From positions 62,001-126,000 of the forward strand of contig NZ_WHTD01000002.1 in the NCBI RefSeq assembly GCF_009379765.1: 64,000 bases of DNA, in the 5' to 3' direction. The position numbers and the translations under genes were made by a program. The notes below the pieces were generated by a model. The model had not been told where the DNA came from and did no database searches. It saw only the letters and a program-made list of their open reading frames with translations. Positions 8,877 through 17,021 of this stretch are shown here, piece after piece (positions within the stretch are counted from its first letter, which is position 1; each line of letters opens with the position of its first letter). This DNA is from Actinophytocola sp. Lineage in GTDB: Bacteria > Actinomycetota > Actinomycetes > Mycobacteriales > Pseudonocardiaceae.

Positions 8877-9238
8877 CCGCCACCGTCCTGCTCGGCGCGT
8901 TGCGCTTGGAACTCGGTGAACGCGGCGAACGCGCGAGCCCCGTAGACAGTGGCCGGACCACCGTTCATCAGGAACGCGACACCGATCGCCTCAGCCGCCT
9001 CCTGCGGGCTCGCGCCGTGCCGGACAGCCGCGTGCGCGTGCGCGGCGATACACCCGTCACACTCCTTGCTCACCGCGATCGCCAACGCGATCAACTCCTT
9101 GGTCCTCACATCCAACGCACCCGGCGCCAACGCGGCGTCATGCAACTCCCGATACCCCTGGTACACACTGGGAATCGCCTGCCGCAACGCGCGAGTAGGC
9201 GCCCGCAGTACCTCCCGCACCGCCTCGCCGTAGCTCAC
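8873..9238 (-). CDS. AhpD/carboxymuconolactone decarboxylase-like protein
   Basis: The 121-residue protein belongs to the AhpD-like CMD family. The redox motif ECDGCIAAHAHAA (a CxxC with the following His) is intact, as expected for a peroxidase-type alkylhydroperoxidase rather than a decarboxylase. The start is GTG at 9238 preceded by AGGTGAGG. It overlaps nagA by four bases, so the two are co-translated although their functions are not obviously linked. Substrate unknown. Confidence 0.82.
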   Translation of the reverse strand: MSYGEAVREVLRAPTRALRQAIPSVYQGYRELHDAALAPGALDVRTKELIALAIAVSKECDGCIAAHAHAAVRHGASPQEAAEAIGVAFLMNGGPATVYGARAFAAFTEFQAQRAEQDGGG

Positions 9239-9455
9239 GACCTCACCTGCTTCCGAGAAACCGTCTGAACCTGTCTACGTCGACGATGCCCCTCCCACCT
9301 GAGCTGGCGCCGCAGCCGTTGGGCCCGCCACCGCAGGGCATTGGTCCCTGTCTGCTCGCCGCCTTCCTGGCCCGAGTGCGAAGGCCGAGCCGATGGTCCC
9401 TGCCGGGACAGGGCCAAGGCCCCTGGCTCGTGGCGATGAGTGAGCAAGGCTTGGT

Positions 9456-9474
9456 TGAGGGAAGCCTTACCTCA
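9456..9474. promoter_or_regulatory. IdeR/DtxR-type iron box
   Basis: TGAGGGAAGCCTTACCTCA is a 19-bp near-palindrome that matches the IdeR/DtxR consensus (TTAGGTTAGCCTAACCTAA) in the core. It lies 26 bases upstream of the feoA start, the right place for iron-dependent repression of ferrous iron uptake. Confidence 0.72.
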
Positions 9475-9500
9475 TCTGTGGGTATGTCGGGGAGGCGATC

Positions 9501-9728
9501 ATGGTGGTGCTCCGAGACTGCCCGCCGGGCGCGGACATGACGCTGCGGGCAGTAGTGGCCGGTGGTCGCGAACGACTGCGTCTTGTCGAGCTGGGATTCG
9601 TGCCAGGCGCGCGCATCCGGGTCGTCGGCCGTCATGGTGCGAGCGGGCTCGTGGTAGCTGTCGAGGACACACGGGTCGCGCTCAATGCTCGTACAGGTGC
9701 GGCGTTGGTGGTCGAGCCCAGGCCATGA
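9501..9728 (+). CDS. feoA: Ferrous iron transport protein A
   Basis: This 75-residue protein is one SH3-like FeoA domain: LRAVVAGGRERLRLVELGFVPG, then GRHGASGLVVAVEDTRVALNARTGAALVV. FeoA assists FeoB in ferrous iron import at the inner face of the membrane. It overlaps feoB as ATGA and sits just behind an IdeR/DtxR-type box. Ferrous uptake fits a low-oxygen lifestyle. Confidence 0.9.
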   Translation: MVVLRDCPPGADMTLRAVVAGGRERLRLVELGFVPGARIRVVGRHGASGLVVAVEDTRVALNARTGAALVVEPRP

Positions 9729-11866
9729 CGGTGAACCGAGCGCCGTGGTGCTCGCACACGCCGCGCGACCGGAGGCTTCCCCGGCACGGAGTCGTACCCG
9801 TGGCGAGGGTAGCGTTGGTGGGCAACCCGAACGTCGGCAAGTCGACGGTGTTCAACGCGCTGACCGGGTCGCACCGACACGTGGGCAACTGGCCGGGCAC
9901 GACCGTCCACATCGGAACCGGCTGCTGGGTCACCCCGGCCGGACCGGTCGAGGTGGTGGACCTGCCGGGCACCTACAGCCTGCAACCCCGTTCACCCGAC
10001 CAGCAGCTCGTTCGGGACCTGCTGGTCGACCGGACCCAACCCGGGCACCCCGACGTCGTGGTGGTGATCGTCGACGCGGCGAACCTGTCCCGAAACCTCT
10101 ACCTGCTCGCCCAAGTGCTCGACGTGGGCATCCCGGTCGTCGTAGCGCTCACCATGGCGGACATCGCCGCCGGCCGGGGCATCCGGGTCGACGACACGGC
10201 ACTGTCCCAGCAACTCGAGTTGCCTGTGGCCCCGCTGGGCCCCCGCGCTCGCGACGGACGTAACAGGCTGGCGGAGACGGTCGTCGCCACGCTCGGCGGC
10301 CCGGCACCGGCGACGCCGGTCCTCGGCGTGCCGATCGAGGCCGCGGTCGGCGAGCTCATCGCACGGATCGTGACAACGCCCGGGATGACGGATCGGTTCA
10401 GTTCCCGCTGGCTCGCCCTCGGCCTGTTGACCGGGGATGTGTGTGGAGACGCGTGCGCGGAGTTGCGGCTGGAGGCGGAACGCTTGCGCACCAGGCTGCG
10501 GGCGGACAACGGAGTCGAGGACGACGTGGAGACCGCGATCGCCGAGCAGCGGTACGCGTGGGTGCACCGGGTGGTCGCCGCCTGTCTGCGCCGTGACGAC
10601 CGGGCCGGGCAGGCCGTCTCCGACCGGCTCGACCGGGTGCTCACCTCGCGGTGGCTGGGACCGCCGATCTTCCTGCTCGTCATGTGGGGCGTGTTCGTCG
10701 CGGCCACCATGGTGGCCGCCCCACTGCGGGGCGGTCTCACGTCTGTTGTGGACGGTCCGGTGCGCGACGCCGTGCGGTGGCTGCTCGGGGTGACGCACCT
10801 GGCCGGAACATGGGTGGCCGGACTGGTCCTCGACGGCATGGTGTCCGACGTCGGCCAGTTGCTGAGCTTCGTCCCGCTCGTGGTGATCATGTTCGTGCTC
10901 CTGGCGGTGCTCGAGGACTCGGGCTATCTGGCCCGCGCGGCTTTCCTTGCCGACCGGTTCCTGCGCCCGCTCGGTCTGCCAGGCCGCGCGTTCCTGCCGC
11001 TGATCGTCGGGTTCGGCTGCAACGTGCCGTCCGTCGTCGGAACCCGGATCCTCGACGACGCCCGGCACCGGCTGCTGACCTGCCTGCTGGTGCCCTACGT
11101 GACCTGCAGTGCCCGGCTGACCGTCTACCTGCTGGTGGCCACGGTGTTCTTCGGTGACCGCGCGGGCAGCGTGGTGTTCGCCATGTACGTACTGTCCGTC
11201 GCGCTGGTCGCGCTGGTCGTGCTGGTGGGGCTGGCATTGCGGCACACCGTGTTCCGCCACCACGTCCCCGAACCGCTGCTGCTGGAGCTGCCGCCCTACC
11301 GGCTGCCCACCGCACGCCTGGTCGCCACGCAGACCTGGCAGCAACTCGTCGCCTTCCTGCGCAAGGCCGGCGGCCTCGTCCTGACCACCGTCACCGCGGT
11401 CTGGCTTCTGACGGCGATCCCCCTCTGCGGCGGTGGTTTCGGCACTGTCGATGTGTCCGGCAGCCTCTACGGCGGCATCAGCGCGGTGGTGGCCCCGGTG
11501 TTCGCCCCCGCGGGGTTCGGTGACTGGCACGCCACCGGCGCCCTGGTGACCGGGTTCGTCGCCAAGGAGGCCGTGGTCTCCACCTTCGCGCAGACCTACG
11601 GCGCCTCAGCGCCCTCCGGGGCGGACACCGGCGACCTCGACACGCGGCTCCGCACGACCTTCGACCAGTCCTCCGGCGGCCACATCGGCGCCGCAGCCCT
11701 CGCCTTCCTGGTGTTCCTGCTGGCTTACACCCCGTGCATGGCCACCGTCGCCGCGCAACGAGCGGAGATCGGCGCACGCTGGACCTGCATCGGCATCGGC
11801 ATGCAACTCGCGGTCGCCTGGGTGCTGGCCACCCTCGTGTTCCAGATCGGGAGGTTGATCACTTGA
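9725..11866 (+). CDS. feoB: Ferrous iron transport protein B
   Basis: The 713-residue protein has an N-terminal G domain with G1 GNPNVGKST, the G2-region NWPGTTV and G3 DLPGTYSL, followed by a helical domain and a C-terminal polytopic membrane part with two Gate-type repeats (for example YLARAAFLADRF and KAGGLVLT). It imports Fe2+. The G4 position reads LTMAD rather than the NxxD of enterobacterial FeoB. The ATG at 9725 overlaps the feoA stop; longer frames upstream run through feoA and are not real. The last codons overlap feoC. Confidence 0.93.
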   Translation: MTVNRAPWCSHTPRDRRLPRHGVVPVARVALVGNPNVGKSTVFNALTGSHRHVGNWPGTTVHIGTGCWVTPAGPVEVVDLPGTYSLQPRSPDQQLVRDLLVDRTQPGHPDVVVVIVDAANLSRNLYLLAQVLDVGIPVVVALTMADIAAGRGIRVDDTALSQQLELPVAPLGPRARDGRNRLAETVVATLGGPAPATPVLGVPIEAAVGELIARIVTTPGMTDRFSSRWLALGLLTGDVCGDACAELRLEAERLRTRLRADNGVEDDVETAIAEQRYAWVHRVVAACLRRDDRAGQAVSDRLDRVLTSRWLGPPIFLLVMWGVFVAATMVAAPLRGGLTSVVDGPVRDAVRWLLGVTHLAGTWVAGLVLDGMVSDVGQLLSFVPLVVIMFVLLAVLEDSGYLARAAFLADRFLRPLGLPGRAFLPLIVGFGCNVPSVVGTRILDDARHRLLTCLLVPYVTCSARLTVYLLVATVFFGDRAGSVVFAMYVLSVALVALVVLVGLALRHTVFRHHVPEPLLLELPPYRLPTARLVATQTWQQLVAFLRKAGGLVLTTVTAVWLLTAIPLCGGGFGTVDVSGSLYGGISAVVAPVFAPAGFGDWHATGALVTGFVAKEAVVSTFAQTYGASAPSGADTGDLDTRLRTTFDQSSGGHIGAAALAFLVFLLAYTPCMATVAAQRAEIGARWTCIGIGMQLAVAWVLATLVFQIGRLIT

Positions 11867-12267
11867 CCGTGCTGCGCCAGGTGCTCGCCGAGATCCGCGC
11901 CGCCCGTCCCGGCACCCGTCTCGACGACATCGCCCGCCACCTCGACCTGACCCGCGACGAGCTCGACGCGATGATCGGCTACTGGGTCCACCGCGGGCAG
12001 TTGACCGTCGCTGAGATCGGCGGCTGCCCGCCGGTCGGTTGTGCCGGATGTTTCCTCGCCCACGCCGGACGCCCCGGATGCGGGCGGTCCCGGCCGGGTC
12101 GCTCACTCGTCGCCATCGCAGCCCCGGCCGGAGACCTCTTGGTCCCATCCAACCCTGATCTCCACGGCGCCAGCAGCGGCGGATCCGGTTCATCGGACCG
12201 CCTCCCTGCTGGCGGCACTGTCCTGAACGGGAGTACGGACCGGACGTCACGTGCCGAAAGTCCATAG
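11863..12267 (+). CDS. FeoC-like winged-helix protein
   Basis: A TTG start at 11863 overlaps the feoB stop. The first 80 residues form a small winged helix (LDDIARHLDLTRDELDAMIGYWVHRG) followed by a cysteine cluster (GGCPPVGCAGC), as in FeoC proteins that may bind an Fe-S cluster and regulate FeoB. After about residue 85 the sequence is low-complexity and runs into the direct repeat beginning near 12246, so the natural C-terminus may have been replaced. GTG at 11869 is an alternative start. Confidence 0.72.
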   Translation: MTVLRQVLAEIRAARPGTRLDDIARHLDLTRDELDAMIGYWVHRGQLTVAEIGGCPPVGCAGCFLAHAGRPGCGRSRPGRSLVAIAAPAGDLLVPSNPDLHGASSGGSGSSDRLPAGGTVLNGSTDRTSRAESP

Positions 12268-12458
12268 TGGCTTGAAGACCTGTGTCCCTTGAACTGAGGC
12301 CTTTCGTCTCCTGACACCTGCCCGGCCCGCGACGATCCTGGCGACTGCCGGCCGATGCGGAGCGGCACTTGGGCCCTTGACCACCGGCCTGGTCTCCGCC
12401 AGCGCCGGCACCCGGGGTGGTTCAGGATCCGCATTCCGCCACCGTCCTGAACCACCCC
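12246..12458. repeat. Long direct repeat, copy 1
   Basis: This stretch aligns over its whole length with 19861-20074 at roughly 85% identity by eye. It begins with a DosR-like box (GTGCCGAAAGTCCA, 12251-12264), has GGGCCCTTGACCAC at 12371-12384, and ends in a perfect 14-bp hairpin with arms GGGGTGGTTCAGGA (12414) and TCCTGAACCACCCC (12445). It overlaps the last codons of the feoC-like frame and is followed directly by a response-regulator relic. Confidence 0.85.
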
Positions 12459-12502
12459 CTCATCGGTCACATCCCCACGCATCGGGACATGGCACGCACC
12501 GG

Positions 12503-12660
12503 GCCAAGGTGGCGGTCCTAGACATCCGATTGACCGACGGCGACGGGATCGACAGGTGCACGGAGCCGAGCTGATCGAGGCGATCCGCACGGTGGCCACC
12601 GGCGGATCGCAGCTCGACACCCACCCCGCCACCATCTTCCCGACCGCATCCGGTCAGCTG
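12503..12660 (+). pseudogene. Relic of a DosR-like response regulator
   Basis: GTG at 12509 opens VAVLDIRLTDGDGID, and 12556 opens VHGAELIEAIRTVATGGSQL in another frame. Both match the intact DosR-like regulator at 21531-22175 (VAVLDVRLADGDGIE and VHGAELIEAIRTVGAGG). Relative to that gene 121 bases are missing between the two pieces, which also breaks the frame. The N-terminus and the DNA-binding domain are absent. It runs into the acyltransferase gene on the other strand. Confidence 0.82.
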
Positions 12661-13778
12661 AGCCGTACGGTGAGGCCCCGTACCCTGCTCCTGGCCAGCA
12701 ACCAGGCCAGCGAGAAGCACCCGGTGATCGCACCGGCCACGAGCAGGACGGCCTTCACCTCGGCCGGCGCCGCGAGCGGTCGCAGCGCGACGGCGAGCAG
12801 CACCAGCACCGGACCCTGCAGCACGAACGCGGTGAACGCGACCCGGGCACAGCCCGTCGCCAACGAACCGGCCCACACCCACGACCGCTGCGCCAGCCCG
12901 AGCAGGAACACCGAACCGAACACCACCAGGACACCCTCGACAGACGCCGCGAGCAGCGCCTGCCAGTGCCACCCACCCAGGAACGGGCCCACCCCGTCGA
13001 CAGCGTCGGTCATCCCCAGCCGGAGCGCGAGCAGCGGCAGCAACACCATCGTGCCCACGGCGATCCCACCGCTCACGCGGTACTGCCGGTCCGGCACGCG
13101 CCGCCCCCACCCATGCCGCGACACGGCGATCCCAAGCGCGAACAACCCCAGGCACTGGGGCCACTGCCACAGGTGGAGATCACCCGGCTGGCCGCTCCTG
13201 GCCGGAAACCACAGACGAACCAGGAAGGAAGCCATCGCGACACCGGCGGCCACCAGGAGCAGATAACCGGTGGTGGGACGCCTGGCCCGGCTCAGTCCAC
13301 GCCCCGGCCACATCACGTACCCGACCGAGAACACCAGCAGCACCAGGGCGAACCACAACGCGCCGGAGTCCAGGAACGGGCGCCGGTGCGTGAGCACCCA
13401 CCACGGCGTCACGTCGTGACCGGCGGCGCGGTAGGCGACCCACAACGACAACGGCCACAGGACCAAGGCCGACACCACCCACGGCAGCCCCAACCGGACC
13501 ACGCGATCACGCAGAAATTCCGGCCTTCCCTTGCGTCGCAGCGATTCCGGTGTGAACAGTCCGGCTACGAAGAAGAACGCACCGATGACGAACAGCCCCG
13601 ACTGGCCGACCACGACCGTGAGCGCCACCTCCACACCCGGTGCGACGGTGACCTCGTTGACCTCGTCGTAGGGCCAGCCACCGACCACCGTGTAGCCGGC
13701 CAACGAGTGCGCACCGATCACCCACGCCACCATCAGCGTGCGCAAATTGTCCACCGAGGACAACCGATCACCAGCCAT
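12654..13778 (-). CDS. Acyltransferase family 3 membrane protein
   Basis: The 374-residue protein has about ten hydrophobic segments and the N-terminal signature of acyltransferase-3 proteins (SSVDNLRTLMVAWVIGAHS, with the conserved His). Such enzymes O-acylate sugars or lipids at the membrane. ATG at 13778 is chosen because the family begins close to the Arg-Thr/Leu motif. A DosR-like box lies about 100 bases upstream, shared with the divergent hibernation-like gene. Acceptor substrate unknown. Confidence 0.72.
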   Translation of the reverse strand: MAGDRLSSVDNLRTLMVAWVIGAHSLAGYTVVGGWPYDEVNEVTVAPGVEVALTVVVGQSGLFVIGAFFFVAGLFTPESLRRKGRPEFLRDRVVRLGLPWVVSALVLWPLSLWVAYRAAGHDVTPWWVLTHRRPFLDSGALWFALVLLVFSVGYVMWPGRGLSRARRPTTGYLLLVAAGVAMASFLVRLWFPARSGQPGDLHLWQWPQCLGLFALGIAVSRHGWGRRVPDRQYRVSGGIAVGTMVLLPLLALRLGMTDAVDGVGPFLGGWHWQALLAASVEGVLVVFGSVFLLGLAQRSWVWAGSLATGCARVAFTAFVLQGPVLVLLAVALRPLAAPAEVKAVLLVAGAITGCFSLAWLLARSRVRGLTVRLS

Positions 13779-13879
13779 GACAACGATCCTTCCCCCGCAT
13801 CCTCGCCGCCAAGGGAGACGAAAGTCCTGCCGCCACACGGACCTTCCGCGGCCGCGGAGTCACAGGTCCTTGGGGAACC

Positions 13880-13893
13880 GGGACCAACTGCCC
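13880..13893. promoter_or_regulatory. DosR-like box
   Basis: GGGACCAACTGCCC closely matches the box at 18206 (GGGACCAACGACCC). It lies between the acyltransferase gene (start 13778, minus) and the hibernation-like gene (start 13931, plus), 37 bases from the latter. An additional half-site (GAGACGAAAGTCCT, 13815-13828) is nearer the acyltransferase. Confidence 0.6.
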
Positions 13894-13930
13894 TGGTTGC
13901 CGGCGGCCTGTCCCACGATCATCGCTACCC

Positions 13931-14239
13931 GTGACACAAGTGACGGCCGACCCGATTCCCTCCGTACAGGTCCAGACCGGCACCGGAGTGGACCCGGCGG
14001 CGATCGACTACGCGCTGGACCGGCTGCGGGCCGCGTGCGCCGGCTACCCGGTGGAGTCGTTGCGGGCTCGACTCATTCGCACCCCGGACATGCCCGCCGC
14101 GGTCCTCGCCGACGCGACCGCGGTGGTGCACGGCCGCTCGATCCGGGTCGGTAGCACCGGACACTTCCCCCGGGCGTCGATCGACCAGCTCTGTGACCGG
14201 CTGGCCGCGAAACTCCAGCAGGCCTCGACGACGCGCTGA
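13931..14239 (+). CDS. Ribosome hibernation factor-like protein (S30AE N-domain)
   Basis: The 102-residue product resembles the N-terminal ribosome-binding domain of HPF/RaiA proteins: DYALDRLRAAC helix, LRARLIRTPDMPAAVLADATAVVHGRSIRV strands and ASIDQLCDRLAAKL helix. The C-terminal dimerisation domain found in long HPF is absent; a relic of such a domain lies at 15843-15980. DosR-controlled Rv0079 is a hibernation factor in mycobacteria. The GTG at 13931 lacks an evident ribosome-binding site and sits 37 bases after a DosR-like box. Family assignment is by pattern, so moderate confidence. Confidence 0.6.
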   Translation: MTQVTADPIPSVQVQTGTGVDPAAIDYALDRLRAACAGYPVESLRARLIRTPDMPAAVLADATAVVHGRSIRVGSTGHFPRASIDQLCDRLAAKLQQASTTR

Positions 14240-14246
14240 GGTTCTG

Positions 14247-14978
14247 TCAGCGGGTCCGGCGGCGCAGGGTGGCGGCGCCTAGGACGAGGGCGAGTGCCGC
14301 GGCGCCGGTGATCACGAGGAGGTCGCGGGCGAGGGCGCCGGTGAACTCGGCGGAGCGGGTCACATCGTTGGTGGCGTCGACGGCGTGGGACAGTGGCAGC
14401 ACGTCGGAGAGCCATTCCAGTGGTCGGGCCATTTCCTCGCGGGGCACGAACAGGCCGGAGAGCAGTATCTGGGGCATGACGATGGCGGGCATGAACTGGA
14501 CGACCTGGAACTCGGTTCGGGCGAAGGCGCTGACGAACAGGCCGAGCGCGGTGCCAAGAAGGGCGTCGAGCACGGCGATCGCCAGCAGCAGCGACAGCGA
14601 GCCGGCGATGGAAAGGCCCAGCCACAGGGTGACCGCGACGACGACCACGACCTGGACGACGGCGAGCAGTCCGAACGCGATGGCGTAGCCGAGTAGCAGA
14701 TCCAGCTTGGCCATGGGCATGGTCATCAGGCGTTCGAGGGTGCCGGTGGTCCGTTCGCGGAGTGTGGCGACCGAGGTGACCAGGAACATCACGGTGAACG
14801 GGAAGATGCCCAGCAGGGACGGGGCGATGTGGTTGAACACTAGCGTCTCGTTGAACACGTACCGCAGCAACACCATGAGCAGGACCGGGACGCCGAACAG
14901 CAGCGCGACGGTGCGGTGGTCGTGCCGCAGTTGCGTGAGCAACCGGAGCGCGGTGGCCCGTGTGATGGCGGGGTTCAT
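14247..14978 (-). CDS. ABC-2 type transporter permease
   Basis: The 243-residue protein has six hydrophobic segments and the ABC-2 permease hallmark (ERTTGTLERLMTMPMAK near residue 75, and FARTEFQVVQFMPAIVMPQILLSG split by a helix). It is the membrane half of a drug/lipid exporter. It overlaps the ATPase gene by four bases (ATGA). Substrate unknown. The gene converges with the hibernation-like gene with an 8-base gap. Confidence 0.85.
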   Translation of the reverse strand: MNPAITRATALRLLTQLRHDHRTVALLFGVPVLLMVLLRYVFNETLVFNHIAPSLLGIFPFTVMFLVTSVATLRERTTGTLERLMTMPMAKLDLLLGYAIAFGLLAVVQVVVVVAVTLWLGLSIAGSLSLLLAIAVLDALLGTALGLFVSAFARTEFQVVQFMPAIVMPQILLSGLFVPREEMARPLEWLSDVLPLSHAVDATNDVTRSAEFTGALARDLLVITGAAALALVLGAATLRRRTR

Positions 14979-15637
14979 GACAGCTTCCGCTTCTCGACCA
15001 GGTGGAGGAACACGTCCTCCAAGTCGTGGATGCCGGTCCGGTCACGCAGTTCGTCCGGGGAGCCGTCGGCGAGCAGCAGGCCCTCCCGCAACAGCAGCAG
15101 GCGCTCGCACCGACCGGCCTCGTCCATGACATGGCTGGACACCAGCACCGTGACCCCGCCTGCGGCGAGGCGGTAGAACAGCTCCCACAGGTCCCTGCGG
15201 ACCAGCGGGTCGAACCCGACGGTCGGCTCGTCGAGGACCAGCAACTCCGGCGTACCGAGCAGGGCGACCGCGAGCGAGAGCCGGCTCTGCTGTCCACCGG
15301 ACAGCTCACCACCCAACCGCCGCACACTGTCGGACAACCCGACATCGACGACCACCCGGTCCACATCGGACGGAGAGATGCGCAGCACAGAGGCGAAGTA
15401 GCGGAGATTCTCCACCACGGTGAGGTCCGCGTAGATCGCCGGGTTCTGCGTGGAGTAACCGATCCGGCGGCGCAGCGGCGCCGCCCCGGCCGGATGGTCG
15501 AGTATGTCGAGCGAACCGGAGTCGATCACTTGTGCCCCGACGATCGCACGCATCAGGGTCGTCTTACCCGAACCGTTCGGCCCGAGCAGCCCGGTGACAC
15601 TGCCCCGGTCCACGGCGAACGTCAGTCCGTGGAGCAC
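14975..15637 (-). CDS. ABC transporter ATPase (5' end frameshifted)
   Basis: The open frame from GTG at 15637 encodes Walker A GPNGSGKTT, signature ELSGGQQSRLSLA, Walker B LLVLDEPTVGFDP and the H-loop SSHVMDEA, so it energises the adjoining ABC-2 permease. Residues usual before VLHGLTFAVDRG are found in another frame: an ATG at 15711 behind GAGAGG opens VPTVAVSADGL, and the frame must shift near 15650 to join RREVLHGL. Either one base is miscalled or the gene now starts at GTG 15637 with a trimmed N-terminus. A DosR-like box lies 70 bases upstream of 15711. Confidence 0.82.
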   Translation of the reverse strand: MLHGLTFAVDRGSVTGLLGPNGSGKTTLMRAIVGAQVIDSGSLDILDHPAGAAPLRRRIGYSTQNPAIYADLTVVENLRYFASVLRISPSDVDRVVVDVGLSDSVRRLGGELSGGQQSRLSLAVALLGTPELLVLDEPTVGFDPLVRRDLWELFYRLAAGGVTVLVSSHVMDEAGRCERLLLLREGLLLADGSPDELRDRTGIHDLEDVFLHLVEKRKLS

Positions 15638-15780
15638 CTCGCGACGGCCGCGGCTCCCCGCAGACCATCGGCAGAAACCGCGACGGTGGGCACAGCTCGT
15701 TGTCGCCTCATCCAGTCACCTCTCCCGGTCGCCGTCAAGAGCGTTCGCCTCACGCTGACACCAACACCCCTGGCGGAGCA

Positions 15781-15794
15781 GGGACGAAAGTCCT
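15781..15794. promoter_or_regulatory. DosR-like box
   Basis: GGGACGAAAGTCCT is the reverse-complement form of the box at 38429 with one or two differences. It lies 70 bases upstream of the original start (15711) of the ABC ATPase gene. Confidence 0.58.
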
Positions 15795-15842
15795 TCATGC
15801 ACACCGCAACAGACCCGTCAACCGGGTGTGCCGTGTCCCCGA

Positions 15843-15980
15843 TCAGGTCGCCGGCGTGAGCAGTCCGTAGTGGCCGTCGTAGCGGTGGTACAGCACGCAC
15901 GCCTGACCGGAGTCTGCATCGTGGAAGAACGCGAACGGCTGCCCGGTCAGATTGAGCCGGTCGACGGCCTGCCGGGTCGT
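15843..15980 (-). pseudogene. Relic of HPF C-terminal domain
   Basis: A 45-codon open stretch ending at a TGA reads AVDRLNLTGQPFAFFHDADS and then VLYHRYDGHYGLLTP, typical of the dimerisation domain of long ribosome hibernation factors. An in-frame TAG precedes it and no start exists. It could be the missing C-terminal part of the hibernation-like gene at 13931, separated by rearrangement. Confidence 0.65.
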
Positions 15981-16219
15981 CTACCGCCCCGTGACGACTC
16001 CCGCCGCCCAGATCTCGATGCTGATCACTGGCGAGTACTACCTGGCCAGTACTCGCCGAGCAGATCATCGACCAGTTCACGGGTGCCTGGTACGAGCTTG
16101 CCGTCCGGTCCGCGCTCGACGCACGTGCCGAACCGGCCGCTGGTCCGAGCGAGCATGTCGGCCGGTCAGTCGATGTCCTTGGTGGACGCCTGCCGCAGCC
16201 GCTCCGCACGCGTGAGCAG

Positions 16220-16440
16220 CATCCGTAGGCCGGCCAGGGTGCCCGTGCACGATGTCCACGCCGCCCGCGACGAGCCGAAGAGCGAAGCGGACCTGCGCGT
16301 CCACCACCCGCGCTACGATCGCTGCCGCGTCCCAAGTGTCTCGAGGAGACCACACCGGCCGAAGTTGAGTACGTGGTTGTTCGCCAGCACATAGACATAC
16401 GACCAGCCGACACCGAGCGCCGGCAGGTTGCCCGGGCTCA
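16220..16440 (-). pseudogene. CapA/PGA-cap metallophosphatase relic
   Basis: In one frame GVGWSYVYVLANNHVLNFG followed by GLLETLG matches the signature of CapA-type proteins, with the metal-ligand Asn-Asn-His. In another frame downstream, LRLVAGGVDIVHGHP matches a later CapA motif. A TAG and a frame change separate them. Between this and 15980 a piece reading SGRFGTCVERGPDGKLVPG is open but unrecognised. Confidence 0.55.
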
Positions 16441-16505
16441 AGGATGCGCCAACACCTGATCGACGCCACGGCCCGTCATGACGTCCCCGCAGAGGAATAA
16501 CGTCG

Positions 16506-16715
16506 TCATGCGCTGCCAGGACCGTCCGGGAGGTGCTCGAACAGGACCGTGATCGGTTTCAGTGCGTCCCGGTACTGCCGCGCGTGATGCTCACAGAACA
16601 CCAGATCACCGCCGTTGGTCAGGATCACCAGCACCCGCGCCGGAGCACCACACGCGTCGCAGCGATGGGATGCCTGGCGAAGATCGACGGTTCGGGTGTG
16701 CGCTGAGGCGGTCAT
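16506..16715 (-). CDS. DUF7455-like small zinc-ribbon protein
   Basis: The 69-residue protein has a compact actinobacterial zinc-binding pattern: HRCDACGAPARV, then FCEHHARQY (CxxC...CxxH), followed by a short helix. It matches the DUF7455 type often seen in actinomycetes; function unknown. The ATG is preceded by a good AGGAGGAG site. A DosR-like box is centred about 85 bases upstream, so it is probably in the same regulon. Confidence 0.75.
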   Translation of the reverse strand: MTASAHTRTVDLRQASHRCDACGAPARVLVILTNGGDLVFCEHHARQYRDALKPITVLFEHLPDGPGSA

Positions 16716-16792
16716 GGCATCTCCTCCTCCAGGACCGTGAACGCGGCCTGGCGACCACCATTCACGCTGCCCGACATAGGAGGGCGACTCAA

Positions 16793-16806
16793 CGGTCCTT
16801 CGTCCC
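16793..16806. promoter_or_regulatory. DosR-like box
   Basis: CGGTCCTTCGTCCC (reverse GGGACGAAGGACCG) lies 78 bases upstream of the DUF7455 gene and 216 bases upstream of the Old Yellow Enzyme gene. The remaining 16716-17021 interval shows nothing else. Confidence 0.55.
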
Positions 16807-17021
16807 CGGTACGCGAGACCTCTGGCACCGCCCGGTCACCAGCTTCCCGCGTACCGTCGGATCATCGGATCATGGTTGGAGAGCGTCATGACGCAGCACA
16901 GCGGTGGCCGTTTACGCCTTGACGGACAAGCGTGTCCGCGGCCGAGTGCCGCCGGCTTGAAGCGCCTGTTGCGCATGTGCTGTGCTGAGCCGGTGAACCA
17001 GACGTCCCGAGACGGCAACCG

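Noticed and set aside
9992-11530. 512-codon minus-strand frame
   Set aside because: Antisense of feoB; His/Gln-rich composition from codon bias.
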